Source of the DNA: CANKHA01 sp034668825
GTDB taxonomy: Bacteria; Pseudomonadota; Alphaproteobacteria; Rhizobiales; Xanthobacteraceae
NCBI GenBank assembly: GCA_034668825.1
Contig: JAXDOR010000139.1
Span: 19,209-83,208, forward strand
Direction of reading: 5' to 3'
DNA length: 64,000 bases
Positions within the stretch are counted from its first letter, which is position 1. Each line of letters opens with the position of its first letter. The notes below the pieces were generated by a model that ran no database searches, was not told where the DNA came from, and was given only the letters and a program-made list of their open reading frames with translations. Below are positions 27,152 through 36,597 of this stretch, in pieces. Position numbers and translations under genes: made by a program.

Positions 27152-27967
27152 TCACGGCAGCGGCGCGCGCCCCCAAGCGACGAAGCCGTCGTTGCGAAAG
27201 CCTGTTTCCGCTTTGCCGTACCGAAGGGGCGATCCATCCCTTCCGATCACGCATCCGCCGGCCGAGGTCAATACGGCTTGTCCAGCGGCGGTATCCCATT
27301 CCATGGTAGGCGCAAGCCGGGGATAAATGTCACTGTCACCTTGGGCAATCATGCAAAATTTCAGCGACGAGCCCGCGGGCTTCCGCGCGGCGATTTGCAG
27401 CCGCTGGAGCAGAGCTTCGGACTCGTCATCCAGATGCGACCGGCTCGCTACTGCACATAGACCTTGCGCCGGATAAGGCCGCGTCCTCAGGACATCCATG
27501 GAATCGAGCGCCGGCACCGCCTCACCGGGGCGAAGCTCGACCCGGAACGCCCCCTCTCCGCCCAGATAAAGGCAATCCAATGCGGGCGCATAGACGCAGC
27601 CGACAGTTGGTTCGCCGCCCTCGATCAGCGCGATATTGACGGTGAATTCGTCGCTACCGGTCAAGAACTCGCGCGTGCCGTCGAGCGGGTCGACGAGAAA
27701 GAAGCGATCAGGCATTGGCCCTGTCCCCGCGGCGAAGGACTCCTCCGCCAGGATCGGGACATCCGGCAGGAGCGCAGAAAGCCCGGACCGGATCACCCGC
27801 TCGGCGGCCGTATCCGCCTCCGTCACCGGCGATCCATCTGCCTTCGCCACCGCACGCAATGCCGGCGAATAGATCGACATGATCACCCGGCCCGCTTCCG
27901 ACGCCATGGCGCCGAAGCGCCAAGCGAGGTCGTTCCTGGCCTGGGCATTGGTGGCTGAGTGGATCAC
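27152..27967 (-). CDS. cysQ: 3'(2'),5'-bisphosphate nucleotidase CysQ
   Basis: About 271 residues of the inositol-monophosphatase superfamily. Metal-binding motifs are ILAEESFA (E-E), FLVDPLDGTREFLTG (DPLDGT) and PTMEWDTAAGQAVL (WDxAAG). It removes the 3'-phosphate from PAP left over when PAPS is used, protecting the cell from PAP. It is the first gene of cysQ-cysD-cysNC on this strand. The start is uncertain: a GTG at 27967 is chosen; the frame is open upstream to 28027 and an ATG lies about 20 codons further in. Confidence 0.88.
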   Translation of the reverse strand: MIHSATNAQARNDLAWRFGAMASEAGRVIMSIYSPALRAVAKADGSPVTEADTAAERVIRSGLSALLPDVPILAEESFAAGTGPMPDRFFLVDPLDGTREFLTGSDEFTVNIALIEGGEPTVGCVYAPALDCLYLGGEGAFRVELRPGEAVPALDSMDVLRTRPYPAQGLCAVASRSHLDDESEALLQRLQIAARKPAGSSLKFCMIAQGDSDIYPRLAPTMEWDTAAGQAVLTSAGGCVIGRDGSPLRYGKAETGFRNDGFVAWGRAPLP

Positions 27968-28211
27968 GATTTTATAACTGCCATGTCGCCCCGTTAGGGA
28001 CACGGATATTCGAGCGGACAATAGCACTGTCTACGACAGCTACCGGCCCTACAACCGGGGAATTGCGCCGCAACCCTGGGGCTGTCCATAGCCTGAGAAG
28101 GCTTCCCGCAGACTACAACCATCGTTGCCTTGCTCCCGTCGATAGCCACGATACTATGCCCAGCGAAATCCGGCGGCGTATACGACCGCGATGGCAATGG
28201 GGGGCTTATCT

Positions 28212-29231
28212 ATGAGAATTCCGGCAGTTGGATGGACGGTCCTTGTGGCTTTATTGGCAACCTTGCCGGCATTACCGGCCAGCGCCGATTTCAACGACAA
28301 AAAGCCCATCAGCTACACGGTCGATGGCGCCACGGCGCAGGGTTATTTCAAGGTGGTGGCTGAGGCCATCAACGGCCTTATGCGCGAGGTCTATCCGGGC
28401 TCGGACGCGACCTACAAGCCGGGCAGCCCAGCGGGCGGGCTTCAAGCCATTGCCAAGGGCCAGTCGGATTTCATCTTTACCGGCGGCGCGCCCGAAATCG
28501 CCTATGCGCTCGATGGCAAGGCGCCCTTCACCGAGTCGCTGAAGGGGAAATTCAGCTTCGTCATGATGATCCACAATGATCTTGTGGTGCACAACCTGAT
28601 GACCAAGGACTTCGCCGACAAGAACGGCATCGCCTCGTTCGCGGACATCGCCGCGAAGAAGCCGCAGATGCGGCTCGCTATCAACCAGCCAGCCAATCTT
28701 CAATCGACACTCGGCATGTCGGTGGCGATCTTCGATGCCTTCGGAACCAACGAGGATGAACTGACCAAAGGCGGAAGCATACTTCGCGGCAACTCCAACT
28801 CCGGCATGGACGCGCTGCGCGATGGCAAGATCGACGTCTTCATCAACGGCAATTTCGTTCCGGCGGCGGACGTCATCGATGTGTCGCATGGCCGGCCGCT
28901 GCTCTGGATTTCGGGCGATGCTGCGAAGATGAAAACGGCGGCGGACAAATGGGGATACAGCACTTACACGGTGCCGAAGAGCGCTTATCCCTTCCTGACC
29001 AAGGACGAGAACACCATCACGCTGTGGACCGCGATGCTGGCTGGCTCTCATGTCTCCGAAGAAACCGTCTACAAATTCATGAAGGCACTGAACGACAACA
29101 AGGATCGCGTCAGATCGATCCATCCGTCGCTGGCTCAGTTCTCGGCGGAGACCGTGTCACGCAATCCGACCCAGGTTCCGCTGCATCCCGGCGCCGCCCG
29201 CTTTTATCGCGACATAGGTGTCCTCAAGTAA
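28212..29231 (+). CDS. TAXI-family TRAP transporter solute-binding protein
   Basis: A 339-residue periplasmic protein with signal peptide (MRIPAVGWTVLVALLATLPA, cleavage after ASA). The mature part has the TAXI-type layout, with Gly-rich YKPGSPAGGLQAIAKGQSDF and FINGNFVPAADVIDVSHGRP. The start at 28212 has GGGGGG 7 nt upstream; the in-frame ATG at 28191 has none. It feeds the fused TRAP permease encoded 55 bp downstream, which imports organic acids using an ion gradient. Confidence 0.85.
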   Translation: MRIPAVGWTVLVALLATLPALPASADFNDKKPISYTVDGATAQGYFKVVAEAINGLMREVYPGSDATYKPGSPAGGLQAIAKGQSDFIFTGGAPEIAYALDGKAPFTESLKGKFSFVMMIHNDLVVHNLMTKDFADKNGIASFADIAAKKPQMRLAINQPANLQSTLGMSVAIFDAFGTNEDELTKGGSILRGNSNSGMDALRDGKIDVFINGNFVPAADVIDVSHGRPLLWISGDAAKMKTAADKWGYSTYTVPKSAYPFLTKDENTITLWTAMLAGSHVSEETVYKFMKALNDNKDRVRSIHPSLAQFSAETVSRNPTQVPLHPGAARFYRDIGVLK

Positions 29232-29286
29232 AAGTGGGACGTTAGATGGCGGCTCAAGTTAAGGCAGCCATTCGTTTGGGGGCGGA

Positions 29287-31233
29287 ATGAGTGAAGTCAG
29301 CATCAGGGCGTGGCGCGCATCCATGAGCCGCGTGTCCGACGCGATCGGCGAGACGCGACGGGTGCGGCCCACCGGCATTGTCGCCGTGGTGATCGCGACC
29401 TTTTCCGTCCTTGCGGTATTCCTCATCAGTTGGCTGGCGCTGTTCGGCGTTGCCACCCAACATCTCCAGATCGCGCTCTTTCTAGTTCTGCTCTTTCCGA
29501 TCGCTTTTCTGACGACCACCGCAAGCACCCGGCTCGATCGGCTGACCCCAATTGATTATGTATTCGCCGTGGCGTCGTTCGCGGCCGCTGTTTGGTTCGC
29601 GGTGAACGAGCCGCGCTATGCTAACTGGATGAGCGGGTTCGCGGTGCCGTCGTTCGGCGATGTCATCGCCGGTATAACGGTGCTCGTGCTGTCGATCGAA
29701 CTTTGCCGCCGCGCGGTCGGCACGGGATTGACCGCCATTCTTTTCATGCTGCTGGCCTATGTCGCATTCGGGCAGTATCTGACCGGCGGTTTTCGCCATT
29801 CCGGCGTTACCTTCGATTACTTCCTGGAAATGCAGGTGATCGGCATCGACGGCCTCTTCGGCTCGCCGCTCTATGTCGCCGCGAGCTACGCCTTCCTCTT
29901 CGTGCTGTTCGGCAACTTCTATGTCATCAGCGGCGGCGGAAAATTGTTCTTCGACGTCGCCGCGGCCGCAACCGGCCGCATGGTCGGCGGGCCCGCCAAG
30001 GCCTGCGTCGTTTCGAGCGGCCTCTACGGCATGATCTCCGGCAGCCCGGTGGCGGATGTGGCAACCACCGGGCCGGTCACCATTCCTGTCATGAAACGCA
30101 TCGGCATTTCCGCCGAGCGCGCGGGCGCCATCGAAGCGGCGGCATCAACCGGAGGCGCGATGATGCCGCCGGTGATGGGTGCGGTGGCTTTCATCATGTC
30201 GAACTTCACCGGGATTCCTTACTATCTGATCTGCCAATATGCGGCGCTGCCTGCGCTCGGATATTACCTTGGCGTCTTCGCCCTCGTGCATTTCGAGGCG
30301 GTGCGGCTGAACCTCGGCCGGGTGCCGGAGGAGCAGATCGTCGGCCTGAAAGTAGCACTGGTGACTAATTGGCCGCGCGTCGTCCCGATCGTGGTGCTGA
30401 TCTGGCTGCTGATCGAGGGATTTTCGCCCGCCTATATCGCAGCGGGTTCTGCGGTCTCAGTGGTGGTATCGAGCTGGTTCTCGCGCGAGGACCGCATCGG
30501 CCCGCGCCGTTTCATGGAAGCCAGCATCGAAACCTGTCACAGCATGGTGCCTCTGATGGCGGCGGTCGCCGCGGCTGGCATCATCATCGGCTCGATCGAG
30601 CTAACCGGCCTAGCGGGCAAATTCACGCTGCTGCTGTTTACGCTGTCCGGCGGCTACCTACTGTCGTCGCTGTTTCTTGCGGGAGTTATCTTGGTTCTGC
30701 TCGGCATGGGAATGCCGACTGTGGGCGTCTACATCATGGGGATTGCGCTGCTGGCTCCGATCTTCATCGGCAAATTCGGATTGCCGGTGATGGATGTTCA
30801 CATGTTCATCCTCTTCTATTCCTGCATGTCGGCGATCACGCCGCCTGTGGCCGTCGCGGCCTTCGCCGCAGGCGCGATCGCCGGAGCCAATCCGTTCAAG
30901 CTCGCGCCTTATGCCTGCAAGCTCGCCGTCGGCGGCTTCGTGCTGCCTTTCTTCTTCCTGTTCAACAACGGTATCCTGCTGCAAGGAAGCCTGTTGAAGA
31001 TCTTGTCAGATACGGCGGTTGGCGCGGCGCTGGTGCTGTCGTCTTCGGTAGCGCTGCACGGCTATGTGCGCCGGCGTCCTATACCGATGATACTGCGTGC
31101 AGCATTCGTGCTGGCGGCGCTGTGCATGGGAATTCCACAGCCCGTCCTGCAATATGCCGCGCTTGCCGCCGCAGGCGGGCTGTTCTTCTTCCTGCTACGC
31201 GGAACGGAGGCTGAGCCCGCTTATTCGCGGTAA
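29287..31233 (+). CDS. TRAP transporter fused permease (DctQ-DctM type)
   Basis: A 648-residue inner-membrane protein with ~16 hydrophobic helices. The N-terminal ~180 residues correspond to the small DctQ-like subunit and the rest to the DctM-like subunit, with family motifs SGSPVADVATTGPVTIPVMK and AAASTGGAMMPPVMGAVAFI. TAXI systems typically carry this fusion. GGGGGCGG precedes the ATG. It works with the binding protein directly upstream. Confidence 0.9.
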   Translation: MSEVSIRAWRASMSRVSDAIGETRRVRPTGIVAVVIATFSVLAVFLISWLALFGVATQHLQIALFLVLLFPIAFLTTTASTRLDRLTPIDYVFAVASFAAAVWFAVNEPRYANWMSGFAVPSFGDVIAGITVLVLSIELCRRAVGTGLTAILFMLLAYVAFGQYLTGGFRHSGVTFDYFLEMQVIGIDGLFGSPLYVAASYAFLFVLFGNFYVISGGGKLFFDVAAAATGRMVGGPAKACVVSSGLYGMISGSPVADVATTGPVTIPVMKRIGISAERAGAIEAAASTGGAMMPPVMGAVAFIMSNFTGIPYYLICQYAALPALGYYLGVFALVHFEAVRLNLGRVPEEQIVGLKVALVTNWPRVVPIVVLIWLLIEGFSPAYIAAGSAVSVVVSSWFSREDRIGPRRFMEASIETCHSMVPLMAAVAAAGIIIGSIELTGLAGKFTLLLFTLSGGYLLSSLFLAGVILVLLGMGMPTVGVYIMGIALLAPIFIGKFGLPVMDVHMFILFYSCMSAITPPVAVAAFAAGAIAGANPFKLAPYACKLAVGGFVLPFFFLFNNGILLQGSLLKILSDTAVGAALVLSSSVALHGYVRRRPIPMILRAAFVLAALCMGIPQPVLQYAALAAAGGLFFFLLRGTEAEPAYSR

Positions 31234-31241
31234 TCGCGCAA

Positions 31242-32117
31242 TCAGGCCGGCTTTTCGCCCTTGATGGTCACCCGCCGCAGCAAGCGCCGCTCCTCGGCGC
31301 TGAAATCGGTGCGGGCGTGCAGCGTGCAGCGGTTGTCCCACATCAAGATGTCGCCCGGGCGCCAGACATGCGCGTAGATGAATTCCGGACGCTCGAGCTG
31401 GTCGAACAGGATATTTAGCAATTCATCGCTCTCTTCCGGCGGCAAACCTTCGATGCGCCGCGTCATCAGCCGGTTGACGTAGAGCGACTTGCGGCCCGTG
31501 GCGGGATGCGTGCGCACCACCGGATGCGCGTAGGAGGGCGCGTCAGACGCCACGTCGCCGCCGCGCTTGGTGGCGGCGGAGTCGTAATCATAGGCGTTGA
31601 CCGCCTTGCGGCCTTCGATCCGCTTTTTCACCGATTCCGGCAAGGTTTCATAGGCCTTGTAGGCGTTGGCGAAGAGCGTGTCGCCGCCCTTGCTGGGGAT
31701 CTCGATGGCATAGAGCAGCGAGCCGGTCGCTGGCCGCTCCTGATGGCATTGATCGGAATGAAACTGCATCTCGCCGTCCGGCAGCGCGCCGATCTGCTTG
31801 CCGTCTTCACGGATATTGGAAATCAGCATCACCGCCGGATGGCTGCGCACGAACTGCTTGGTGTGGATCGTCGAGAGCGGCCCGAAGCGCTCAGCAAAAC
31901 GGACTTGATCTTCTTCCGTCAGCTTCTGGTCGCGCAGCAGGATGACCAGATTCTGATGCCAGATATCCTGGATTTGCGCGAACAGGCTATCGCTCATCTC
32001 CTCGCGCAGATCGACGCCGAGAATCTCCGCGCCGATTGCCGGCGACAACGGCCTTGTTCGTACGGCCGGTGAGGGGACCTTTGCTGTTGCGGCCGAGGCC
32101 AATTGGTTCGCTTCCAT
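31242..32117 (-). CDS. TauD/TfdA-family Fe(II)/2-oxoglutarate dioxygenase
   Basis: A 291-residue enzyme. The iron-binding facial triad is visible as FHSDQCH (HxD, ~131) and the distal His in CTLHARTDF (~270), with the 2-oxoglutarate-binding Arg in RRLLRRVTIKG. Members hydroxylate taurine, 2,4-D, alkyl sulfates and similar molecules. GGAG lies 8 nt before ATG. It converges on the TRAP permease gene with 8 bp between them and may act on the imported compound. The substrate cannot be read from sequence. Confidence 0.87.
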   Translation of the reverse strand: MEANQLASAATAKVPSPAVRTRPLSPAIGAEILGVDLREEMSDSLFAQIQDIWHQNLVILLRDQKLTEEDQVRFAERFGPLSTIHTKQFVRSHPAVMLISNIREDGKQIGALPDGEMQFHSDQCHQERPATGSLLYAIEIPSKGGDTLFANAYKAYETLPESVKKRIEGRKAVNAYDYDSAATKRGGDVASDAPSYAHPVVRTHPATGRKSLYVNRLMTRRIEGLPPEESDELLNILFDQLERPEFIYAHVWRPGDILMWDNRCTLHARTDFSAEERRLLRRVTIKGEKPA

Positions 32118-32238
32118 TCCCGTAACTCCGCTTTTATCGTTCCGCTAGGAGGAACGCTGTCTCTTCTTCGATTATATACGGAAAGTGGCCTCGATCAAAA
32201 AGCGAATCCCTCGCGCCGCACCGCGGCGAAAGCCCGGC

Positions 32239-33027
32239 TCAGTGCATGAACTTGCCGCCGTCGACCACCAGCGTCTGCCCAGTCATGAAATCGCTGGCGT
32301 CGGAAAGCAGGAACATCACGGTTCCCACCAGGTCTTCCGGATATTGCGCGCGGGCGAAGGCCCGCTGCTGATCATAGCCGGAGGCCAGATAGCTGCTCTG
32401 TGAGGTGGCGAGCTGCGTTTCGCTGAGCGTGAGGCCGGGAGCCACCACGTTGACCGCGATGTTGTCGGGACCGACTTCGCGCGCCAGCGCACGGGTAAAG
32501 CCGATCACGCCGGCTTTGGCCGTGGTGTAATGTAGCCGGTTCGGCGTTCCTTCGAACACGCGGGTCGAGGTGATGTTGACGATCTTGCCCTTGCCCTGCT
32601 TTTTCATCTGCGGCGCCACGGCGCGGCAGCAGAGGAATAGCCCCCGCAGGTCGACCGCCATGACGCGGTCCCACTCCCCGGCCGGGATTTCCAGCCAAGA
32701 GCGGCGGGGAAGCGAACTCATCAGCGAGGCGTTGTTGATGAGCGCGTCGATACGTCCGAAGCGCTCGATCACGGCCGCCGCCAGATTCTGCGTCGCCTTT
32801 TCATTGGAAATGTCCGTCGCGACGGAAAGCGCTTCGCTGCCCTGTTCTCGAAGCTTCGCGGCGAGCTTTTCACCCGCATCGGCGGCGATATCGGCGATGA
32901 CAACGCGCATGCCTGCGGCGGATAGTTGTTCGGAATAGATTCGGCCGATGCCGACCGCGCCGCCTGTGATAATGACGACACGTCCACGCAGATCGAATAA
33001 CGGCTTGTTTTCCCCCGCGCTTGTCAT
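32239..33027 (-). CDS. Short-chain dehydrogenase/reductase
   Basis: A 262-residue classical SDR with a full set of residues: VVIITGGAVGIGRIY (TGxxxGxG), NNASL, catalytic Ser in NITSTRVF, and the YxxxK block in RLHYTTAKAGVIG. The C-terminal TLVVDGGKFMH is typical. It uses NAD(P)H to interconvert an alcohol and a ketone. AAGG lies 7 nt before ATG. It is 121 bp upstream of the TauD-like gene on the same strand and is the last backbone gene before the island. Confidence 0.87.
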   Translation of the reverse strand: MTSAGENKPLFDLRGRVVIITGGAVGIGRIYSEQLSAAGMRVVIADIAADAGEKLAAKLREQGSEALSVATDISNEKATQNLAAAVIERFGRIDALINNASLMSSLPRRSWLEIPAGEWDRVMAVDLRGLFLCCRAVAPQMKKQGKGKIVNITSTRVFEGTPNRLHYTTAKAGVIGFTRALAREVGPDNIAVNVVAPGLTLSETQLATSQSSYLASGYDQQRAFARAQYPEDLVGTVMFLLSDASDFMTGQTLVVDGGKFMH

Positions 33028-33136
33028 TGGGTTACCTTACAACGTTCGGACCAACACAAAACCTTATGCCTCGTGCCTTGCCGGTCTATAACGTGTTTGC
33101 TTATCGAGTTTGCACCAACCGAGCCAATGGTTTGTG

Positions 33137-33181
33137 TGGCGTCCCCGGCATGACTCGAACATGCGACCCTTGGTTTAGGAA
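33137..33181. repeat. attL: left copy of the island's 45-bp direct repeat (tRNA-Arg 3' fragment)
   Basis: tggcgtccccggcatgactc onwards to tttaggaa matches 51904-51948 with a single mismatch (t at 33170 against c at 51937). It corresponds to the tRNA-Arg(CCT) 3' end through the anticodon loop; beyond it the match stops abruptly. It is the far junction of the inserted element and not a functional tRNA. Confidence 0.88.
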
Positions 33182-33325
33182 TTAGAAGTGGCACGTGAAC
33201 ATGCGTGCGCATGGCAACTCAGGAACCCTTATTTTTCAAGGGTTTTTTGCAGTTCGGAATGGTATACGTGTGCACGGAAACTCCTCTCTGTACACAATCG
33301 CTGAGAGCCAAATCGGAGCCAAAAT

Positions 33326-34454
33326 ATGCCTGTCGCTCACCTCACGGATATCGTGGTGCAGCGGCTTAGCAAGCCGGGCACTACTACGACAAAACAACAC
33401 CGGCCTTCGGTATTCGCGTTGGCAAGAACCGCAAGACCTGGATCGTCATGCGGGGCACCGACCGCATTCGCACCCGGATCGGCCGCTACCCGGCAACCAC
33501 TCTCGCCGAAGCACGGAAGCAAGCCAAGAAGCTTCTGACTGAGCCCGTGCAATGTAGAGGGACGATCACATTCGGGGCGGCCTACGAAGCCTTCAAAAAC
33601 GATCACTGTGCGAAAAAAAGGCGCGTACTCGAGAGAGCTACCAGCGCATGCTAGACAAGTATTTCCTGCCCAAACTAAGGGGTACGAGACTAGCCGAGGT
33701 CACTGACCAGACCATCGCCGATGTCACCGACAAATTGGCTGACACCCGAAGCGAACAGGCTCACTGCCTTGCCGTATTGAGAATGTTCCTAAAATGGTGC
33801 GTCCGACCGCCCAGGCGGTATATCCCACACTCACCCCTTGACGGTCTTCAGGTCGTCCTGGGCAAGGCCCGCGAACGGGTCCTCAAAGACGCCGAGTTGG
33901 TCAAGGTCTGGAAGGCGGCCGAGAAGCAAGGCTACCCGCACGGGACCATCGTGCAACTCCTCATCCTGACCGGCCAGCGTCGCGGCGAGATCGCCAATCT
34001 TCGCCGGCAGTGGATCGACCCCAAGGCAAAGACGATCACTCTCCCTGGGTGGATCACGAAGAACGGCGTCGAGCACATACTGCCGTATGAGCGGCTAGTC
34101 GCCGACGTGCTCGAAACTATTCCGCGCCTCAACAGCACCGACCTCTTGTTTCCCTCACGCGTGTCCGACGAGCGACCGATATCCGGATGGAGCAAATTCC
34201 GCAAAGAGCTCGCAGATGGTGTAGAGAACTGGGTGCTGCATGACCTTCGCCGCACGTTCGCAACCATGCATGCCGCGATAGGCACGCCGGTCCATGTAAC
34301 CGAAAAGCTCCTCAACCACATATCCGGCACGCAAGCCGGCATCGTCGGCATCTACCAGCGCCACACGTACATGCCCGAAATGCGAACTGCCATGGAGAAC
34401 TACGAACGTTACGTCCTTGCGCTCATAACAGATCGGGCAAAGATCGCCGCCTGA
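33326..34454 (+). pseudogene. int: Tyrosine-recombinase integrase (phage/P4 type), two frameshifts
   Basis: Three consecutive frames make one integrase of about 375 residues. The first runs from ATG 33326 (MPVAHLTDIVVQRLSKPG). Around 33377 the homology moves to the frame reading TPAFGIRVGKNRKTWIVMRG, consistent with a lost base. Near the run of seven A at 33613 it moves again to a third frame (TRESYQRMLDKYFLPKL). Catalytic residues remain in the last part: Arg in LTGQRRGEIANL, HxxR in LHDLRRTFATM, His in LLNHISG and Tyr in GIYQRHTY. It should integrate into the 3' end of tRNA-Arg. Sequencing error in the A-run is possible; the first shift is not in a homopolymer. Confidence 0.82.
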
Positions 34455-34563
34455 CGACGGCGCTTGCGCCGATTGACGGAAGGCAGTGGTGCATAACAAT
34501 CGAGGCGAGGCTGCCAGCTCGGAAAAGTTTCAAGTCGCGGCAAAAAACCAACTGCCGGCTTTT

Positions 34564-35760
34564 CTACTCTTTCGGAATTTGATTTCGATTGGTCAGTTCC
34601 CCAACGTAGGAAGTGTTCATCATCTTCCGAATCTCAGCAAGCTTGTCGCTGCGCTCAAGGGTGCGATTTGCAAGCCGATCTTCGATTTGGTGCAGCACCC
34701 AGCGAAACTTCACGGTGGCCGCAGCATTTGTCATATTTGCGGTCGCAATGGCGCCAGCCGCCACCGCTCGCTTCCCCGGAGCGTATTGAGACTCCAGGGT
34801 CGAGTTAGCAGGGAATTGGCTGGCGATCACAACCGGAATTTCTTCTTTAACCGCTCGCTCAATAAATTTTTGGAACGAGAAATCACCCTCGCTTGGCACG
34901 TTGCCAGCTCCAAAGGATTGCAATACCACGCCCTTGCAACGTGCGTGCTCGGACCGTTTGTCTCCTTCGAGGATAATCGGCAACAGCAATTCAGGACGGA
35001 GTCCGGGAATGAGCGAGATTTGAACGATGCCATCGGCAAATCTAGGAGAGAAACTCAGAGGGCCTGGATTAGCTTTGCGCCGCACCGCAAATTCGCTCAG
35101 CAGAATATCCTCTGTGATATAGCCGATTGGAAATTCAGCAGGAGCCTCAAAGGCATCGAAGCGCTTCTCATCTTTCTTTTGCACACGACAACCACGGAAA
35201 ATAAACTCACCAAACGCTACGACGACTTCTGCCAATTCCTGAGTGGCTACCTTGAGAGCCCTGAGCAGGTTCACTCTTGCATCACCATAATGGACGTCCG
35301 GCGCGGTCTGAGCGCCTGTAAATACGACCGGCAGATTGAGATTCTTCCCAAAGGCAAAGGCCAGAGCCGAAGAGGAAAAGTGCATTGTGTCCGTGCCGTG
35401 GGCAATAACGAATCCGTCAAAGTCAACTCCAAGCAGCTTGTTAAAAGCTTCAGTCGCGCCCGTCTCCACCAAGGGTTGAGAAAAATTGAAGCTCTTTTTT
35501 TGAAGCAGCGCATAGATGACTTCTGCCATCTGCGTCCAGTCTGCAGGCACAATATTGGTGCTGTCCTTGCTCATCAAAGGCAAGTAATGGATCTTCGCAA
35601 TCGCGAAGGCCTCGTCTCTGGCTTTCAGCCTGTCCAGGAAGTTCGTTGCGTCCCCCGGTATGAGCACCTCGTCAGCACCGCTTCGGTCTCGTTCCATACC
35701 GATGGTGCCGCCAGTGTAAATTAGGCAGACATTCTTTTGGGCTTCGTCTTTGCTATTCAT
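34564..35760 (-). CDS. Type I (cytoplasmic) asparaginase/GatD-family amidohydrolase
   Basis: A 398-residue protein without a signal peptide. All family catalytic positions are present: nucleophile Thr16 in LIYTGGTIGM, Asp66-Ser67 in SKDSTNIVPADW, Thr123-Asp124 in AHGTDTMHF, and Lys195 in the GCRVQKKDEKR segment, equivalent to the lysine of GNRTTK in other members. These enzymes hydrolyse the side-chain amide of Asn or Gln; GatD uses the same fold in the archaeal tRNA amidotransferase. An insert of ~24 residues (about 84-110) precedes the second active-site strand. The ribosome site is weak. It is separated from the other two asparaginase genes of the island by the DUF4407/NYN module. Confidence 0.88.
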   Translation of the reverse strand: MNSKDEAQKNVCLIYTGGTIGMERDRSGADEVLIPGDATNFLDRLKARDEAFAIAKIHYLPLMSKDSTNIVPADWTQMAEVIYALLQKKSFNFSQPLVETGATEAFNKLLGVDFDGFVIAHGTDTMHFSSSALAFAFGKNLNLPVVFTGAQTAPDVHYGDARVNLLRALKVATQELAEVVVAFGEFIFRGCRVQKKDEKRFDAFEAPAEFPIGYITEDILLSEFAVRRKANPGPLSFSPRFADGIVQISLIPGLRPELLLPIILEGDKRSEHARCKGVVLQSFGAGNVPSEGDFSFQKFIERAVKEEIPVVIASQFPANSTLESQYAPGKRAVAAGAIATANMTNAAATVKFRWVLHQIEDRLANRTLERSDKLAEIRKMMNTSYVGELTNRNQIPKE

Positions 35761-36192
35761 TGTGTTCTTGGGTCGTTTTTCGTTGTGTTATTTGGGAGTT
35801 GGCGATCTCTGGATTTTGACTAGCCGGTAATACACCCGGACCATAACTGCATGCAATCCGCCTGAGACAGCGGTCCCTACCTTTGATCGCAGGTGCTTTG
35901 CAAGAGGGGCTAATTGCTGCTGTGCGCGATCGTGATCCTATCGCAACAGTGGCGGAAGAGACTACCAGAGTTGCGACAGGACAACTAGCATGCAATCTAT
36001 CTCCTCCGTTTCGGAACGCCTGCGGACATGGTGAAAACTAAACCGTTAAATGCTGCCACGAGATGAGTTTCGAGAAGGCCGCAGCGGTGCGGTTCCGCCT
36101 GCATCGCTCGGTTGGATAGGCATAGGTCGGAGGATGACTTGCGACCTGATTGTGATTCTTACTTGCTTTTTTTGCAACCAGTATTGCTTGGG
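35761..36192. other. Non-coding stretch inside the island
   Basis: 432 bp between the 398-residue asparaginase gene and the small membrane-protein gene. Short frames on both strands lack ribosome sites and protein-like composition. I see no repeat or RNA gene. It probably holds the asparaginase promoter. Confidence 0.35.
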
Positions 36193-36573
36193 TCACTCCG
36201 CAATCACGACTGGAACAGCGAGCGCGCCTATTTCTACAAGATTCTTTGCCGTACCGATGAAATGTAGTTTTCCGTTAGCTTCTAACGGTGGAATTCCTTT
36301 TTTTACAAGCACAGCGATTCTATCGCCCGACTCGTTTGCTATGATGATCCCTCCTAGACCAAGAGCGGAGAACCTTGCATTTGGAACGGGTGTACCGACG
36401 ATCTCGATCAATCGTCCATCATATTTTTGAGGATTTGCCGCCAAGTCGGCGATGGGCACCGCAGTGGCCGTTATTGTTTGGATAACGCTTGGACCAGAAC
36501 GAGTAGTCCAAAGGAAAGCAACGCCAGCCAGCACCAGGCCATAGATTGCCAACTTCAACACCAAGCGGACCAT
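36193..36573 (-). CDS. Small membrane-anchored protein with a beta-rich (OB-like) domain
   Basis: A 126-residue protein: one N-terminal helix (LVLKLAIYGLVLAGVAFLW) and an extracytoplasmic or membrane-proximal beta-rich domain with NPQKYDGRLIEIVGTPVPNA, a pattern common in OB-fold proteins. The start at 36573 has GGAG 6 nt upstream. It lies 24 bp downstream of the DUF4407-like gene, probably in the same operon. Function unknown. Confidence 0.6.
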   Translation of the reverse strand: MVRLVLKLAIYGLVLAGVAFLWTTRSGPSVIQTITATAVPIADLAANPQKYDGRLIEIVGTPVPNARFSALGLGGIIIANESGDRIAVLVKKGIPPLEANGKLHFIGTAKNLVEIGALAVPVVIAE

Positions 36574-36597
36574 GTTACTCTCCAAGATCGGTTTAGT

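Noticed and set aside
33137..33181. Second tRNA-Arg gene at the left island end
   Set aside because: Only the 3' part to the anticodon loop is present; the remaining sequence does not fold, so it is attL.
34459..34474. Hairpin cggcgc/gcgccg after the integrase as terminator
   Set aside because: Short stem with no U-tract.
34486..35724. 412-codon plus-strand frame
   Set aside because: Lies opposite an asparaginase gene with complete catalytic motifs; no family resemblance of its own.
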